NCBI RefSeq assembly: GCF_025989185.1
Contig: NZ_JAPDNT010000005.1
Location: 1-64,000 of the forward strand
Direction of reading: 5' to 3'
From: Limobrevibacterium gyesilva
Lineage (GTDB): Bacteria > Pseudomonadota > Alphaproteobacteria > Acetobacterales > Acetobacteraceae
DNA length: 64,000 nucleotides
The position numbers and the translations under genes are program-made. The first letter of the stretch is position 1. Each line of letters begins with the position of its first letter. This document shows, piece by piece, positions 18,328 through 27,285 of the stretch. The notes beneath the pieces are model-generated. The model ran no database searches and was not told the DNA's origin. It saw only the letters and a program-made list of their open reading frames with translations.

Positions 18328-19295
18328 CGGCGGAACCGCTGCTGCAGGTCCGACGCCTGAGCAAGCTTTACGATATCCGGCAGGGCCTGTTCTCCCGCCT
18401 CGTCGGGCATGTGCGGGCGGTGGACGACGTCTCCTTCGACATCGGCACCAGCGAGGTGCTGGGCCTTGCGGGTGAATCGGGTTCGGGCAAGACCACCATC
18501 GGCCGCTCGGTGCTGCGGCTCGTAGAGCCGACCTCCGGCAGCATCCGTTTCGAGGGAAAGGAAGTCACGGCCTTCGATCGGCCGCAGCTGCGCGACTTTC
18601 GTCGGTCGGCACAGATCGTGTTCCAGGATCCCTACGCCTCCATCGATCCGACGATGAGCGTCGGCGATGCGATTGCCGAGCCGCTGCGCGTCCAGGGCCT
18701 GGCCAGCCGCTCCGAGATCCCGGACCGGGTGGAGAAGCTGCTGACGGACGTGGCGCTGCCCGCCGATTTCGCCCGGCGGCGGCCGAGCGACCTGTCAGGC
18801 GGCCAGCGGCAACGTGTGGTGATCGCGCGGGCGCTCGCGGTCGGCCCGCGCTTCATCGTGGCGGACGAGCCGGTCTCGGCTCTCGACGTATCGATCCAGG
18901 CGCAGATCATCAGCCTGCTCGAAGATCTCAAGAGTCGGCTCGGTCTGGCGATGCTGTTCATCTCGCACGATCTTGCGGTGATGGAATATCTCTCCGACAG
19001 GATCGCGGTCGTCTATCTCGGCAAGCTCATGGAGATCGGGCCGAGCCGCGACGTGGTCGCCACGCCGAAGCACCCGTATACCGAGGCGCTGATTTCGGCC
19101 GTGCCGGACCCGTCGAGCCGCCGCAAACGCATCATTCTGAAGGGCGACGTGCCGAGCCCGGTGTCTCCGCCCTCAGGCTGCGTCTTCCGCACGCGCTGTC
19201 CTTATGCGCTGCCGGACTGTGCGGCCGCGGTGCCGGCCACGCGTGAGGTGCGTCCCGGCCATTTCAAGGCCTGCATCCGCGACGACATCCTGTAG
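18324..19295 (+). CDS. ABC transporter ATPase, DppF/OppF type
   Basis: The 323-residue second ATPase of the importer has Walker A GESGSGKTT, the Q-loop VFQDPYASIDPTMSV, signature LSGGQRQRVVIARAL, Walker B FIVADEPVSALD and a C-terminal oligo_HPY region with CVFRTRCPYALPDCA. With the DppD-like protein it forms the heterodimeric motor. This is the last gene of the rightward unit that starts at the aldehyde dehydrogenase; the following gene is convergent. Confidence 0.95.
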   Translation: MTAEPLLQVRRLSKLYDIRQGLFSRLVGHVRAVDDVSFDIGTSEVLGLAGESGSGKTTIGRSVLRLVEPTSGSIRFEGKEVTAFDRPQLRDFRRSAQIVFQDPYASIDPTMSVGDAIAEPLRVQGLASRSEIPDRVEKLLTDVALPADFARRRPSDLSGGQRQRVVIARALAVGPRFIVADEPVSALDVSIQAQIISLLEDLKSRLGLAMLFISHDLAVMEYLSDRIAVVYLGKLMEIGPSRDVVATPKHPYTEALISAVPDPSSRRKRIILKGDVPSPVSPPSGCVFRTRCPYALPDCAAAVPATREVRPGHFKACIRDDIL

Positions 19296-19320
19296 CGCGC
19301 GGGTTCCGGCCCCCTGCTCG

Positions 19321-20061
19321 TCAATACCGGTTGGCAGGGAGGACCATGATTTCGGCGATCTGGACGTGAGGCGGTTGGTCGAGCGCGAAGACGATTACAC
19401 GTGCGACGTCTGCCGGCTCTAGCGCCATCTTGAACTGGTCGAAATATGCCTGCTCCTTCGCGCGATCACCGCGATAGCGCGTAACGATGATGCCGGTGCG
19501 GGTGAGGCCCGGCAGAATCTCGGTGACGCGGATCGCGGTTTCGGCGAGTTCGCCGCGGACCGTCTCGGTGAACATCCGCACGCCCGCCTTGCTGGTCGAG
19601 TAGGCCGCCATGTCCGGGACGATCCGGACCGCGTTGATCGAGCTGATATTGACGACGTGGCCACTGTTGCGGGCGACCATCCCGGGCAGGATGGCGCGGG
19701 TCACGCGCATCGTCCCGATCAGATTGGTGCGGATGATGTCTGTCCAGTCGTCGGGCGAGCCTTGGTCGAAGCGCGTGCGCCCGCCGATATCGTGGCCGGC
19801 GTTGTTGATCAGGACATCGATTGGACGGAACGTTTCGGGAAGGTCGTCGAGAATACGGTCGACGGCCGCGTGATCTGAAATGTCCAGGCAGACCGTATGC
19901 GCCATGTTGCCGAGCTCGGCGGCGAACTCCGCCAACGGCCCGGCATTGCGGTCGACCAGAACGACGCGCCGGCCGGTCGCCACCACGGCACGCCCGATCG
20001 CGCGCCCCAGCCCTCCGGCCGCTCCCGTCAGGAGCACCACTCCAGTCGTTTCCTGGTCCAT
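19321..20061 (-). CDS. Short-chain dehydrogenase/reductase (1)
   Basis: This 246-residue Rossmann-fold oxidoreductase has the cofactor motif TGAAGGLGRAIG, NNAGHD and the catalytic Ser-Tyr-Lys set (NISSINAVRI and YSTSKAG). An Asp after the second strand (VLVDRNA) suggests NAD preference. Three ATGs occur in a row (20067, 20064, 20061); the third has the best distance to AGGGAG. It is divergent from the LysR gene and may be its target. The substrate is unknown, but the following cluster contains several other dehydrogenases of organic-acid catabolism. Confidence 0.88.
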   Translation of the reverse strand: MDQETTGVVLLTGAAGGLGRAIGRAVVATGRRVVLVDRNAGPLAEFAAELGNMAHTVCLDISDHAAVDRILDDLPETFRPIDVLINNAGHDIGGRTRFDQGSPDDWTDIIRTNLIGTMRVTRAILPGMVARNSGHVVNISSINAVRIVPDMAAYSTSKAGVRMFTETVRGELAETAIRVTEILPGLTRTGIIVTRYRGDRAKEQAYFDQFKMALEPADVARVIVFALDQPPHVQIAEIMVLPANRY

Positions 20062-20176
20062 CATCATCTCCCTGAACGCGTCCGGGGCGCCTTTCGGCGG
20101 GTCTGCCCGTCGTCTTGCCCGGGGCCGACCTTCCCGAGAATGGCAGAGACGCAGGCCTATGTCCGCTACCGGGCCC

Positions 20177-20194
20177 ATGCTAACTGTTATGCTG
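20177..20194. promoter_or_regulatory. Palindromic candidate LysR site in the divergent promoter
   Basis: CATGCTAACTGTTATGC contains TAAC-T-GTTA with imperfect GC flanks, about 44 bp upstream of the LysR start and 115 bp upstream of the divergent SDR. Autoregulated LysR genes usually carry such a dyad in the shared promoter. This is based on symmetry alone. Confidence 0.4.
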
Positions 20195-20237
20195 AAATCA
20201 AGGTCACCGAACCGACTCCGAGTGGAATTGGACGCGG

Positions 20238-21176
20238 ATGGATCTCAAGCAACTCAAGGCGTTCGAAACGCTGGCCGAGTTCGGCTCCTTCTCGCGCGCC
20301 GGTGCCGTGCTGTCGGTCGCCCAGCCGGTGCTCAGCCGGCAGATCAAGGCGCTTGAGCAGGAACTGGGGATCGAACTGTTCCATCGGAACGGCCGCGGTA
20401 TCGTGCTGACCGAGGCGGGGAGGCTGCTGCATAGTTATGCGAGCGGTGTCCTCGATACGGTTAGGCGGGCGACGACCGAGGTGATTGCGCTGCGATCGAG
20501 CCCACGCGGCACCATCGCCATCGGCATGCCGCCCTCGGTGGGGTCCGTCCTGACGGTGCCGCTCGTCCAGCACTTCCGGTCCGAATTTCCACTGATCGCG
20601 ATGCGGGTGGTCGAGGGGTTCAGCGGCCACCTCCTCGAATGGTTGATCACCGGCAAGATCGATGTCGCGGTTCTCTACAACGCGCCCCGCACCAGCAACC
20701 TGCGGGCGGAGCCGCTCGTCCAGGAGGAGATCAGCCTGCTTGGCCCGGTGGACGACCGGATGGGGCTCGCCGCAGGGCCGGTGCCGGCGTCGCGGCTCGC
20801 CGAGATTCCGATGATCCTGCCCAGCCGCCCGCACGGGTTGCGCATCGTGCTGGACGCCTTGCTGGGCAAGGCCCAGATCGTGCCGCGCATCGAGCTTGAA
20901 GTGAACGCCATGCCCTCGACCCTGAGGCTCGTCGAGTCCGGCATGGGTTACACGCTGCTGTCGTATGGGCCGGCCCGCTCCCTGGTCGAGGCAGGCCGCC
21001 TGCGCAGTTGGTCGATCGTCGATCCCGTGCTCACCCGGCAGTTGATTCTCGCGACCTCCAGCCAACGGCCGACCACCACTGCGACGCGCGCGCTCGCCCT
21101 GATGGTGCGCCAGCAGATCCACGATCTCGTCCGGCGGGGCCTGTGGGCCAGCGGCGCACGCACGACCATCCCCTGA
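20238..21176 (+). CDS. LysR-family transcriptional regulator
   Basis: The 312-residue protein has the N-terminal winged HTH (MDLKQLKAFETLAEFGSFSR, then AVLSVAQPVLSRQIKALEQEL) and a two-lobed periplasmic-binding-like effector domain from about residue 90. The group resembles NAC/CbbR-like regulators of catabolic operons. It is divergent from an SDR gene and precedes the second transport/catabolic cluster, so it probably activates these genes when an intermediate binds. Start ATG at 20238; a weak binding site precedes it. Confidence 0.92.
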   Translation: MDLKQLKAFETLAEFGSFSRAGAVLSVAQPVLSRQIKALEQELGIELFHRNGRGIVLTEAGRLLHSYASGVLDTVRRATTEVIALRSSPRGTIAIGMPPSVGSVLTVPLVQHFRSEFPLIAMRVVEGFSGHLLEWLITGKIDVAVLYNAPRTSNLRAEPLVQEEISLLGPVDDRMGLAAGPVPASRLAEIPMILPSRPHGLRIVLDALLGKAQIVPRIELEVNAMPSTLRLVESGMGYTLLSYGPARSLVEAGRLRSWSIVDPVLTRQLILATSSQRPTTTATRALALMVRQQIHDLVRRGLWASGARTTIP

Positions 21177-21319
21177 TCGGGCAGACGCGGCGGCGAATGC
21201 CGGGCGCGGGAAAGCTGTTATTCCGCAAACAACGATGCCTCTCACCGGCCGCAACGCTTAACGTCCGCCCCGCGTGAATGGATCGGCGGGCGCCGCCTGT
21301 CGGTGAGGGAGAATCGTTG

Positions 21320-22216
21320 ATGGCAAATGAGATGCTTGGCTTCGTGGGTGTCGGCCGCATGGGGGGGCCGATGGCAGGCCGGCTGCTCGATGCCGGTTAT
21401 TCGCTGTGCGTGTACGACAGGGACCCGGAAGCCGCAGCGCCGTTGGTCGCCCGCGGCGCGCGGCTCGCCCGCTCCCCGGCCGAGGTCGCCTCGACCGCCG
21501 AGATCGTGCTGATGAGCCTGCCGACGCCGGACGTCGTCAAGGCGGTGACGCTGGGGGAGAACGGCATCGCCGGTGGCAACCGTGTGCGCAGCCTCATCGA
21601 CCTTTCGACCACCGGGCCCGGTGCGGCCACGATTGCGGCGCGCGGGATGGCCGAGCGCGATGTAACCTGGATCGATGCGCCGGTGAGCGGCGGGGTCGCT
21701 GGTGCCAAGGCCGGAACGCTGGCCGTCATGGTGTCCTGCCCCCGCGAGACCTATGATACGAAAATCGCGCCGATCCTGAAGGTCTTCGGCAAGACCTTCT
21801 ATACGGGCGACAAGCCGGGCCTGGCCCAGACCGCGAAGCTCGTGAACAACCTGCTGGCGGCGGCGGCGCTTGTCATCTCGTCGGAGGGGATGGCGATGGG
21901 GGTCAAGGCGGGCCTCGACCCCAAGGTCCTGCTCGACATCATCAATGTGAGCTCCGGCCGCAACAGCGCGACGCAGGACAAATTCCCGCGTTCGATCCTG
22001 CCCGGCACCTTCGATTACGGCTTCACCACGGCGCTCTCCTACAAGGATGTCAGGCTCTGCCTCGATGAGGCCGAAGCCATGGGCATTCCGATGATCATGG
22101 GGGCCGTGGTGCGCCAGATCCTGGCTTTGACCCAGGCCAAATACGGGCCGGATTCCGATTTCACGTCCATCGCCAAGCTGTCGGAGGAATGGGCGGGCGT
22201 CGAGATCAGGGGATAG
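21320..22216 (+). CDS. NAD(P)-dependent oxidoreductase, 3-hydroxyisobutyrate dehydrogenase family
   Basis: The 298-residue beta-hydroxyacid dehydrogenase has the dinucleotide motif GFVGVGRMGGPMAGRL, the substrate-loop DAPVSGGVAGAKAGTL and the catalytic Lys region GLAQTAKLVNNLL. These features define the HIBADH/GarR/tartronate-semialdehyde reductase group, which interconverts a 3-hydroxyacid and its semialdehyde. The start at 21320 follows GAGGGAGAAT; the open frame begins earlier. It is the first gene of the rightward cluster with MmgE/PrpD and the Liv transporter, 38 bp before the next gene. Confidence 0.92.
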   Translation: MANEMLGFVGVGRMGGPMAGRLLDAGYSLCVYDRDPEAAAPLVARGARLARSPAEVASTAEIVLMSLPTPDVVKAVTLGENGIAGGNRVRSLIDLSTTGPGAATIAARGMAERDVTWIDAPVSGGVAGAKAGTLAVMVSCPRETYDTKIAPILKVFGKTFYTGDKPGLAQTAKLVNNLLAAAALVISSEGMAMGVKAGLDPKVLLDIINVSSGRNSATQDKFPRSILPGTFDYGFTTALSYKDVRLCLDEAEAMGIPMIMGAVVRQILALTQAKYGPDSDFTSIAKLSEEWAGVEIRG

Positions 22217-22254
22217 CGGACCGCAGGAGCGGGGGCAGGCACGGGACAAGCGGC

Positions 22255-23676
22255 ATGATGACGATCGACTCGCCTGAGGTGAACGGAACCTCGGTCGCCC
22301 GCGCGATGCTGCGCTCGGTGCGTTCGATGGAATTGTCGGACCTGTCGGCGCCCGCATGCGACAAGCTCAAGATCTGCCTGCTCGACTTCCTCTCATGTGC
22401 GTTCGAGGCGCACGACCTGCCATGGAGCCGGCAGGCGACCGCCATTGCCGCCAAGGCCACGTCCGGCGCCACCATCCTGGGGTCGGACGTCGTCGCGCCG
22501 GCGGCCGACGCCGCGTTCGCCAACGCGACCCTTGGGCATGGGCTGGTCCGCGAAGACATGCATGCGGGCAGCATCGGCCATCATGGCGTGGTGATCTGGC
22601 CCGTTCTGCTGGCGCTCGCGCAGCGCAATACTGTGTCGGGCGCGCGGTTTCTGACTGCCGCGGCGATCGGCTACGAAATCGGCGGGCGGATCGGGCGGGC
22701 GTTGTTCACTGCCGATCTCGCATTGTTGTTCCGCCCGACCGGGATCCTCGGTCCGCTGGCGGGTGCCGCGGCAGGCGGCTACCTGCTGTCGTTGCCGGAG
22801 GATGCCGCGGTTTCGGCCCTGGCACTCGCGGCCAACACGGCTTCGGGCCTGAATCAGTGGCCCTATGAGGGCGGCAGCGACATGTATTTTCATCCGGGGT
22901 TCGCTGCCCGCGGCGCGATTACATCGATCGCGCTCGCGCAGGCGGGCGCGTACGGGTCCGAAAATATTCTGGAGGGAGAGGGCGGGCTGTTCGCCGCATT
23001 TCGGCGCGCGGCGGCGCCGGCTGCGATCCAGCTGTTTCCGGACGGCCAGGAGGAAATTCTTGCCGTCTACAACAAGCCCGTTCCGGCCTGCAATTTCGCG
23101 CAGACCGCCTGCCAGGCGGCGATCCGCGTCGCCGAGGAAGTGGACAGCATCGACGCCATCGAATCGGTTGCGGTTCATCTGCCGGAGGCGGCGATCCGCT
23201 ACCCGGGATGCGACTTCAACGGCCCGTTCGAGCGGGCCCTGCAGGCCAAGATGAGCATCCAGTACGGCGTGGCCGCGGCACTCGTTCGCAAGGCGGTGGC
23301 GGAGGAGAACTACCGGCGGCTCGACGACCCGGCGGTGTTGCGCCTTGCCCGCCTGACCCGCCTCAAACGCGACGCGGATTTCACCACCGCCTTCCCGGAC
23401 AGGCAGGGTGCCGAGGTCGAGGTCTCGCTGTCGACGGGCGCCAGGATCAGCCGCCGCATCACCGACGTCATCGCCGCCACCGAGGGCGAGATTCGCGTGC
23501 GCTTCCGCGCCGCGGCGGGCGCCGTGCTCGGGCCGAGCCGGGCCGATGCGATCGAGCAGATGGTGGACCGGCTGGAGCGTGCCGAGGATGCAGGGCGCGT
23601 CGCGGCACTCTGCGCGCCGCATCTGCGAGGTGCCAGGCCACGCTCGGCCGCCCGTGCCGCGTCCAGGGGTGACTGA
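22255..23676 (+). CDS. MmgE/PrpD family protein (1)
   Basis: The 473-residue protein belongs to the family of 2-methylcitrate dehydratase and cis-aconitate decarboxylase relatives. The N-terminal helical domain has DFLSCAFEAHDLPW and NATLGHGLVREDMH; the second domain includes KPVPACNFAQTACQAAI and SMQYG-like SIQYGVAAALVR. Family members dehydrate or decarboxylate tricarboxylic or hydroxy acids, but substrate cannot be predicted here. Start at 22255, where MMTIDSP is the first sensible ATG. A second family member of low similarity lies at 31963 on the opposite strand, at the other end of the cluster. Confidence 0.9.
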   Translation: MMTIDSPEVNGTSVARAMLRSVRSMELSDLSAPACDKLKICLLDFLSCAFEAHDLPWSRQATAIAAKATSGATILGSDVVAPAADAAFANATLGHGLVREDMHAGSIGHHGVVIWPVLLALAQRNTVSGARFLTAAAIGYEIGGRIGRALFTADLALLFRPTGILGPLAGAAAGGYLLSLPEDAAVSALALAANTASGLNQWPYEGGSDMYFHPGFAARGAITSIALAQAGAYGSENILEGEGGLFAAFRRAAAPAAIQLFPDGQEEILAVYNKPVPACNFAQTACQAAIRVAEEVDSIDAIESVAVHLPEAAIRYPGCDFNGPFERALQAKMSIQYGVAAALVRKAVAEENYRRLDDPAVLRLARLTRLKRDADFTTAFPDRQGAEVEVSLSTGARISRRITDVIAATEGEIRVRFRAAAGAVLGPSRADAIEQMVDRLERAEDAGRVAALCAPHLRGARPRSAARAASRGD

Positions 23677-23812
23677 CAGGCAGCCGGGTCGGCCGCGCTG
23701 ACGACGCAATGAGGCAAGCGAGCGGAAAGCTCGAAGGGAACACGAATGGGAGGAGATCACCAATGGGCGACGGGTTGACCGGCATCTCGGCCGGCCGCGC
23801 GGGACCGCTCGG

Positions 23813-24769
23813 ATGACGTCGCAGGTCGTCGAGAACATATTGCAGGCACTCGCGGCCGGAATTCTTGCCGGGGCGACGTACGGCCTGATGTGTGTCGGGC
23901 TCGGGCTGATATTCGGGGTGATGCGCGTCATCAATTTCGCCCAGGGCGACTTCATGATGCTCGGGATGTACGCGGCCTACTACCTCTTCGCCTCCGCCGG
24001 CATTCAGGCGGGGTTCGGCAATGTGGTCGGGCCATATGTGGCAATCCTGCTGTCCGGACCATTGCTGTTTCTGTTCGGCTACTGGATCCACAAGCTGCTG
24101 ATCTCGCGCGTGACCGGCCAGCGCATGGCCGGGCTCGAGGGCGAGGGCCACTCCGCGCAGCTCATTCTGACGCTCGGCGTTGCCCTCGTGCTGCAGAATG
24201 GTGGGCTGATCGTGTTCGGCTCCGTCCTTGCATCGATCCGTACGCCGCTGTCGTCCAGCGCCTGGGAAGTCGGGCCGTTCTGGGGTGACGACATCAGCAT
24301 CTTCGTCAACAGGTCGCGTGGGATTGCCGCCGTGGTTTCGATCGTCGCCATGGTCGCGCTCGCTGCCCTCATCACGCGGACACGAATGGGCAAGGCGCTG
24401 CGCGCCGCGGCCGACAACCCTGTCGCGGCAACCTACATGGGCATCGACATCGACAAATCATATCGGGTCGCGTTCGGACTTGGCACCGCGGTCACCGCCA
24501 TCGCCGGCGGGCTGCTTGCCACCAACTACCCGTTCCATCCCTATATCGGACTCGACTACGTCATCGTCATGTATGCCGGGGTCGTGCTCGGCGGCCTGGG
24601 CAGCATCACCGGCGCCTTCTGGGGCGGCATGACGATCGGGCTCGTGCAGCAGATGTCGACGCTGGTGCTGCCGACGCAGCTGCAGAACGCGGCGATCTTC
24701 GTCGTGTTCCTGCTGATCATATTCCTGCGGCCCCAGGGCTTCTTCGGCCGCGCGGTGGAGAGAACCTGA
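23813..24769 (+). CDS. Branched-chain-amino-acid-type ABC permease, LivH
   Basis: The 318-residue inner-membrane protein has the LivH family hallmarks: GATYGLMCVGLGLIFGVM, VINFAQGDFMMLGMYAAY, the conserved RAAADNPVAATYMGI segment in the cytoplasmic loop and a C-terminal FLRPQGFFGR. About eight membrane segments are visible. It forms a channel with the LivM half of the following fusion gene. Its TGA overlaps the ATG of that gene. Start at the ATG 23813 after a 137-bp leader. Confidence 0.93.
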   Translation: MTSQVVENILQALAAGILAGATYGLMCVGLGLIFGVMRVINFAQGDFMMLGMYAAYYLFASAGIQAGFGNVVGPYVAILLSGPLLFLFGYWIHKLLISRVTGQRMAGLEGEGHSAQLILTLGVALVLQNGGLIVFGSVLASIRTPLSSSAWEVGPFWGDDISIFVNRSRGIAAVVSIVAMVALAALITRTRMGKALRAAADNPVAATYMGIDIDKSYRVAFGLGTAVTAIAGGLLATNYPFHPYIGLDYVIVMYAGVVLGGLGSITGAFWGGMTIGLVQQMSTLVLPTQLQNAAIFVVFLLIIFLRPQGFFGRAVERT

Positions 24770-26547
24770 TGCAGACGCTCCGGTCTCTCGCACTGCCGCT
24801 GCTCGTGGCCGCGGTCTATGCCTGCATCGCGCTGGTCGTTACCAATTCCTATTACCAGCTGATGCTGACGCTGGTTCTCGTGTGGGCGAGTTTCGGCCTC
24901 GGGTGGAATATCCTGTCCGGCTATACGGGGCTTGTCTCGTTCGGCCACGCGGCCTTCTTCGGGCTCGGCGCCTACACCACGGCGCTCGGCCAGCTCTACT
25001 TCGATCTGACACCGTGGCTGTTGATCCCGGCCGCCGCCGGCGTCGGCGGGGTCGCAGGCCTGCTCGTTGGCCTTCCGACCTTCCGTCTCCGCGGCCATTA
25101 TTTCGCGCTCGCCATGCTGGCCTACCCGCTGGCGCTGCTCTACGTGTTCGAATGGTTGGGGTATCAGGAGCTCACGCTGCCGATCAAGCGTGAGGCGCCG
25201 TTCACCTACATGCAGTTCACCGACCCACGGTTCTACACGCTGGTGGCGCTGGTCATGCTGCTGGCCATCGTCGCCATCACCCGCGCGGTCGAGCGGTCGC
25301 GGTTCGGCATGGCGCTGCTTGCCATCAAGCAGAACGAGGCCGCGGCGGAGGCCGCCGGCATCGACACGCTCAACTGGAAGCTCCGTTCCATCGCGCTCTC
25401 CGGCGCGATCACGGGCGCGGTCGGCGCGTTCTACGCGGTGGTGCTGCTTGTGGTCACGCCGTCGTCGGTGTTCGGCATGCTCGTCTCGGCGCAGGCGCTG
25501 ACGGTGTCGATGTTCGGCGGCGTCGGCACCGTGTGGGGCTCGCTGATCGGCGCGGCCGTGCTGATCCCGGTTTCGGAGATCCTGCATGCCCAGCTCGGCG
25601 CCCGCATTCCAGGAATCCAGGGAGTTGTTTTCGGGATCGCCATCGTCGCGGTGATCATTGCCGCACCGGAGGGCGTGTACTGGAAGGTGCGTGACCGGCT
25701 GCGGCGCGCCGGTCCGGCGGCGGCGCCGACCCCGGCGGCCCCCGCCCGAGTCGACCTCGCGGCGCCGTCCACGCCCGCCCGCGCACAGCGGCCCGACGCC
25801 TGGCGGACCGGCAAGGTGCTGCTGTCGGTCAAGGATCTGTCGATATCCTTCGGCGGCCTGAAGGCGGTGCAGGATGTCACCTTCGACATATACGAAGGGA
25901 TGATCCTGGGGATCATCGGGCCGAACGGCGCCGGGAAGACGACCTTGTTCAATCTGCTGAACGGGTTCCTGTGCCCGGACGCAGGCGAGGTTCTGTTCGA
26001 CGGCCGCAACATGGTCGGAAGCAAGCCGCACGTGCTCTGCCAGGCCGGTGTCGGCCGCACCTTCCAGATCATGCGCCCATTCCCGCGCATGTCCGTACGC
26101 GACAACGTTCGCGTCGGTGCCTATGTGCGTGCGCAAAGCGAGGAGGAAGCCCGCCGCCTGGCCGATGACGCGGTCGATCGCGTGGGGCTGAGCGCGGTCG
26201 CCGACAAAGTCGCCGCCGAGCTCACGACCAAGGAGTTGCGCCTCATGGAGCTTGGCCGCGCACTCGCGGGCAAGCCGCGCCTGCTGCTGCTCGACGAGAC
26301 CTTGGCCGGGCTCGGCCACGGCGAGGCGGACGAGGTCGTGGCGGTGGTCCAGCGCCTCGCGCGCGAGGGCGTCACCATCGCGATCATCGAGCACACGATG
26401 CAGTCGATGGTGCGGCTGGTCGATCGCTTCCTGGTGCTCAATCACGGTGCGGTTCTGGCCGATGGCGAACCGGAAGCGGTGACCCGCAACCCGCAGGTGA
26501 TCGAAGCCTATCTCGGCAAGAAATGGGTGGCCCATGCTGACGCTTGA
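24769..26547 (+). CDS. LivM permease fused to LivG ATPase
   Basis: This 592-residue protein combines both components in one chain. Residues about 1-310 are a LivM permease (GWNILSGYTGLVSFGHAAFFG, FRLRGHYFALAMLA, MALLAIKQNEAAAEAAGID). A Pro/Ala-rich linker (about residues 310-345) follows. Residues about 350-590 are a LivG ATPase with Walker A GPNGAGKTT, FQIMRPFPRMSV, a degenerate signature TTKELRLMELGRAL, Walker B LLLLDETLAG and H-loop IIEHTMQ. Such fusions occur in Liv-type clusters of proteobacteria. The usual LSGGQ is replaced by LTTKELR, a variant seen in some LivG proteins. It overlaps the livF gene by 14 bp. Confidence 0.92.
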   Translation: MQTLRSLALPLLVAAVYACIALVVTNSYYQLMLTLVLVWASFGLGWNILSGYTGLVSFGHAAFFGLGAYTTALGQLYFDLTPWLLIPAAAGVGGVAGLLVGLPTFRLRGHYFALAMLAYPLALLYVFEWLGYQELTLPIKREAPFTYMQFTDPRFYTLVALVMLLAIVAITRAVERSRFGMALLAIKQNEAAAEAAGIDTLNWKLRSIALSGAITGAVGAFYAVVLLVVTPSSVFGMLVSAQALTVSMFGGVGTVWGSLIGAAVLIPVSEILHAQLGARIPGIQGVVFGIAIVAVIIAAPEGVYWKVRDRLRRAGPAAAPTPAAPARVDLAAPSTPARAQRPDAWRTGKVLLSVKDLSISFGGLKAVQDVTFDIYEGMILGIIGPNGAGKTTLFNLLNGFLCPDAGEVLFDGRNMVGSKPHVLCQAGVGRTFQIMRPFPRMSVRDNVRVGAYVRAQSEEEARRLADDAVDRVGLSAVADKVAAELTTKELRLMELGRALAGKPRLLLLDETLAGLGHGEADEVVAVVQRLAREGVTIAIIEHTMQSMVRLVDRFLVLNHGAVLADGEPEAVTRNPQVIEAYLGKKWVAHADA

Positions 26548-27241
26548 AGGGGTCTGTGCCGGCTATTCCGTTGTCCCCGTGCTGAAGGATGTGTCGCTGC
26601 GCGTCGAGCCGGGGCAGTTCGTCGCGATCGTGGGGCCGAACGGCGCCGGCAAGACGACGCTGTTCAAGACCATTTCCGGCATCGTCCGGCCGAGTGCGGG
26701 CTCGATCCAATTCGAAGGTATCGATCTGCTCGCGGTCCCGGCCGCGGCGCGGCCGCATCTCGGCATTGCCCATGTGCCTGAAGGGAGACAGGTCTTTCCC
26801 TCGCTTTCGGTGATGGAGAACCTCGAGATGGGGGCGATGACCGCTGCGGGCCAGCGCGGCTGGAAAGAGAACATCGAACGCATTTTCGCGCTGATGCCGG
26901 TTCTCGCCGAACGGCGCAGCCAGGTCGCCGGCACGCTGTCCGGGGGTGAACAGCAGATGCTGGCGATCGGGCGCGGCCTCGCCTCGGCCCCCAAGCTTCT
27001 GATGCTCGACGAGCCATCGATGGGGCTCGCACCCGCCATTGCCGATTTCATCTTCGAGAAGCTGCAGGAGATCCGTGCGCAGACGAAACTCACGATCCTG
27101 CTCGTCGAGCAGCGCGTGGCCGAGGCGCTCGAATCCGCCGATCGCGGCTACGTGCTGGAAGCCGGACGCGTCGTGCTCGAAGGCAACAACGCGACGCTGC
27201 GGGCGGACGACCGCATCAGACAGGCCTATCTCGGAATGTGA
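26534..27241 (+). CDS. Branched-chain-amino-acid-type ABC ATPase, LivF
   Basis: The 235-residue ATPase has Walker A GPNGAGKTT, the LivF-typical IAHVPEGRQVFPSLSV, signature LSGGEQQMLAIGRGL, Walker B LLMLDEPSMGLAP and LLVEQRVAEAL. It pairs with the LivG half of the fusion. The start lies inside the 3' end of that gene, so translation is coupled. It is followed after 44 bp by the first of two paralogous binding-protein genes. Confidence 0.94.
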   Translation: MLTLEGVCAGYSVVPVLKDVSLRVEPGQFVAIVGPNGAGKTTLFKTISGIVRPSAGSIQFEGIDLLAVPAAARPHLGIAHVPEGRQVFPSLSVMENLEMGAMTAAGQRGWKENIERIFALMPVLAERRSQVAGTLSGGEQQMLAIGRGLASAPKLLMLDEPSMGLAPAIADFIFEKLQEIRAQTKLTILLVEQRVAEALESADRGYVLEAGRVVLEGNNATLRADDRIRQAYLGM

Positions 27242-27285
27242 ATGCGCTCGCGGCCCGCAAGGCGAGACAAGAAGGAGGAAGGACG

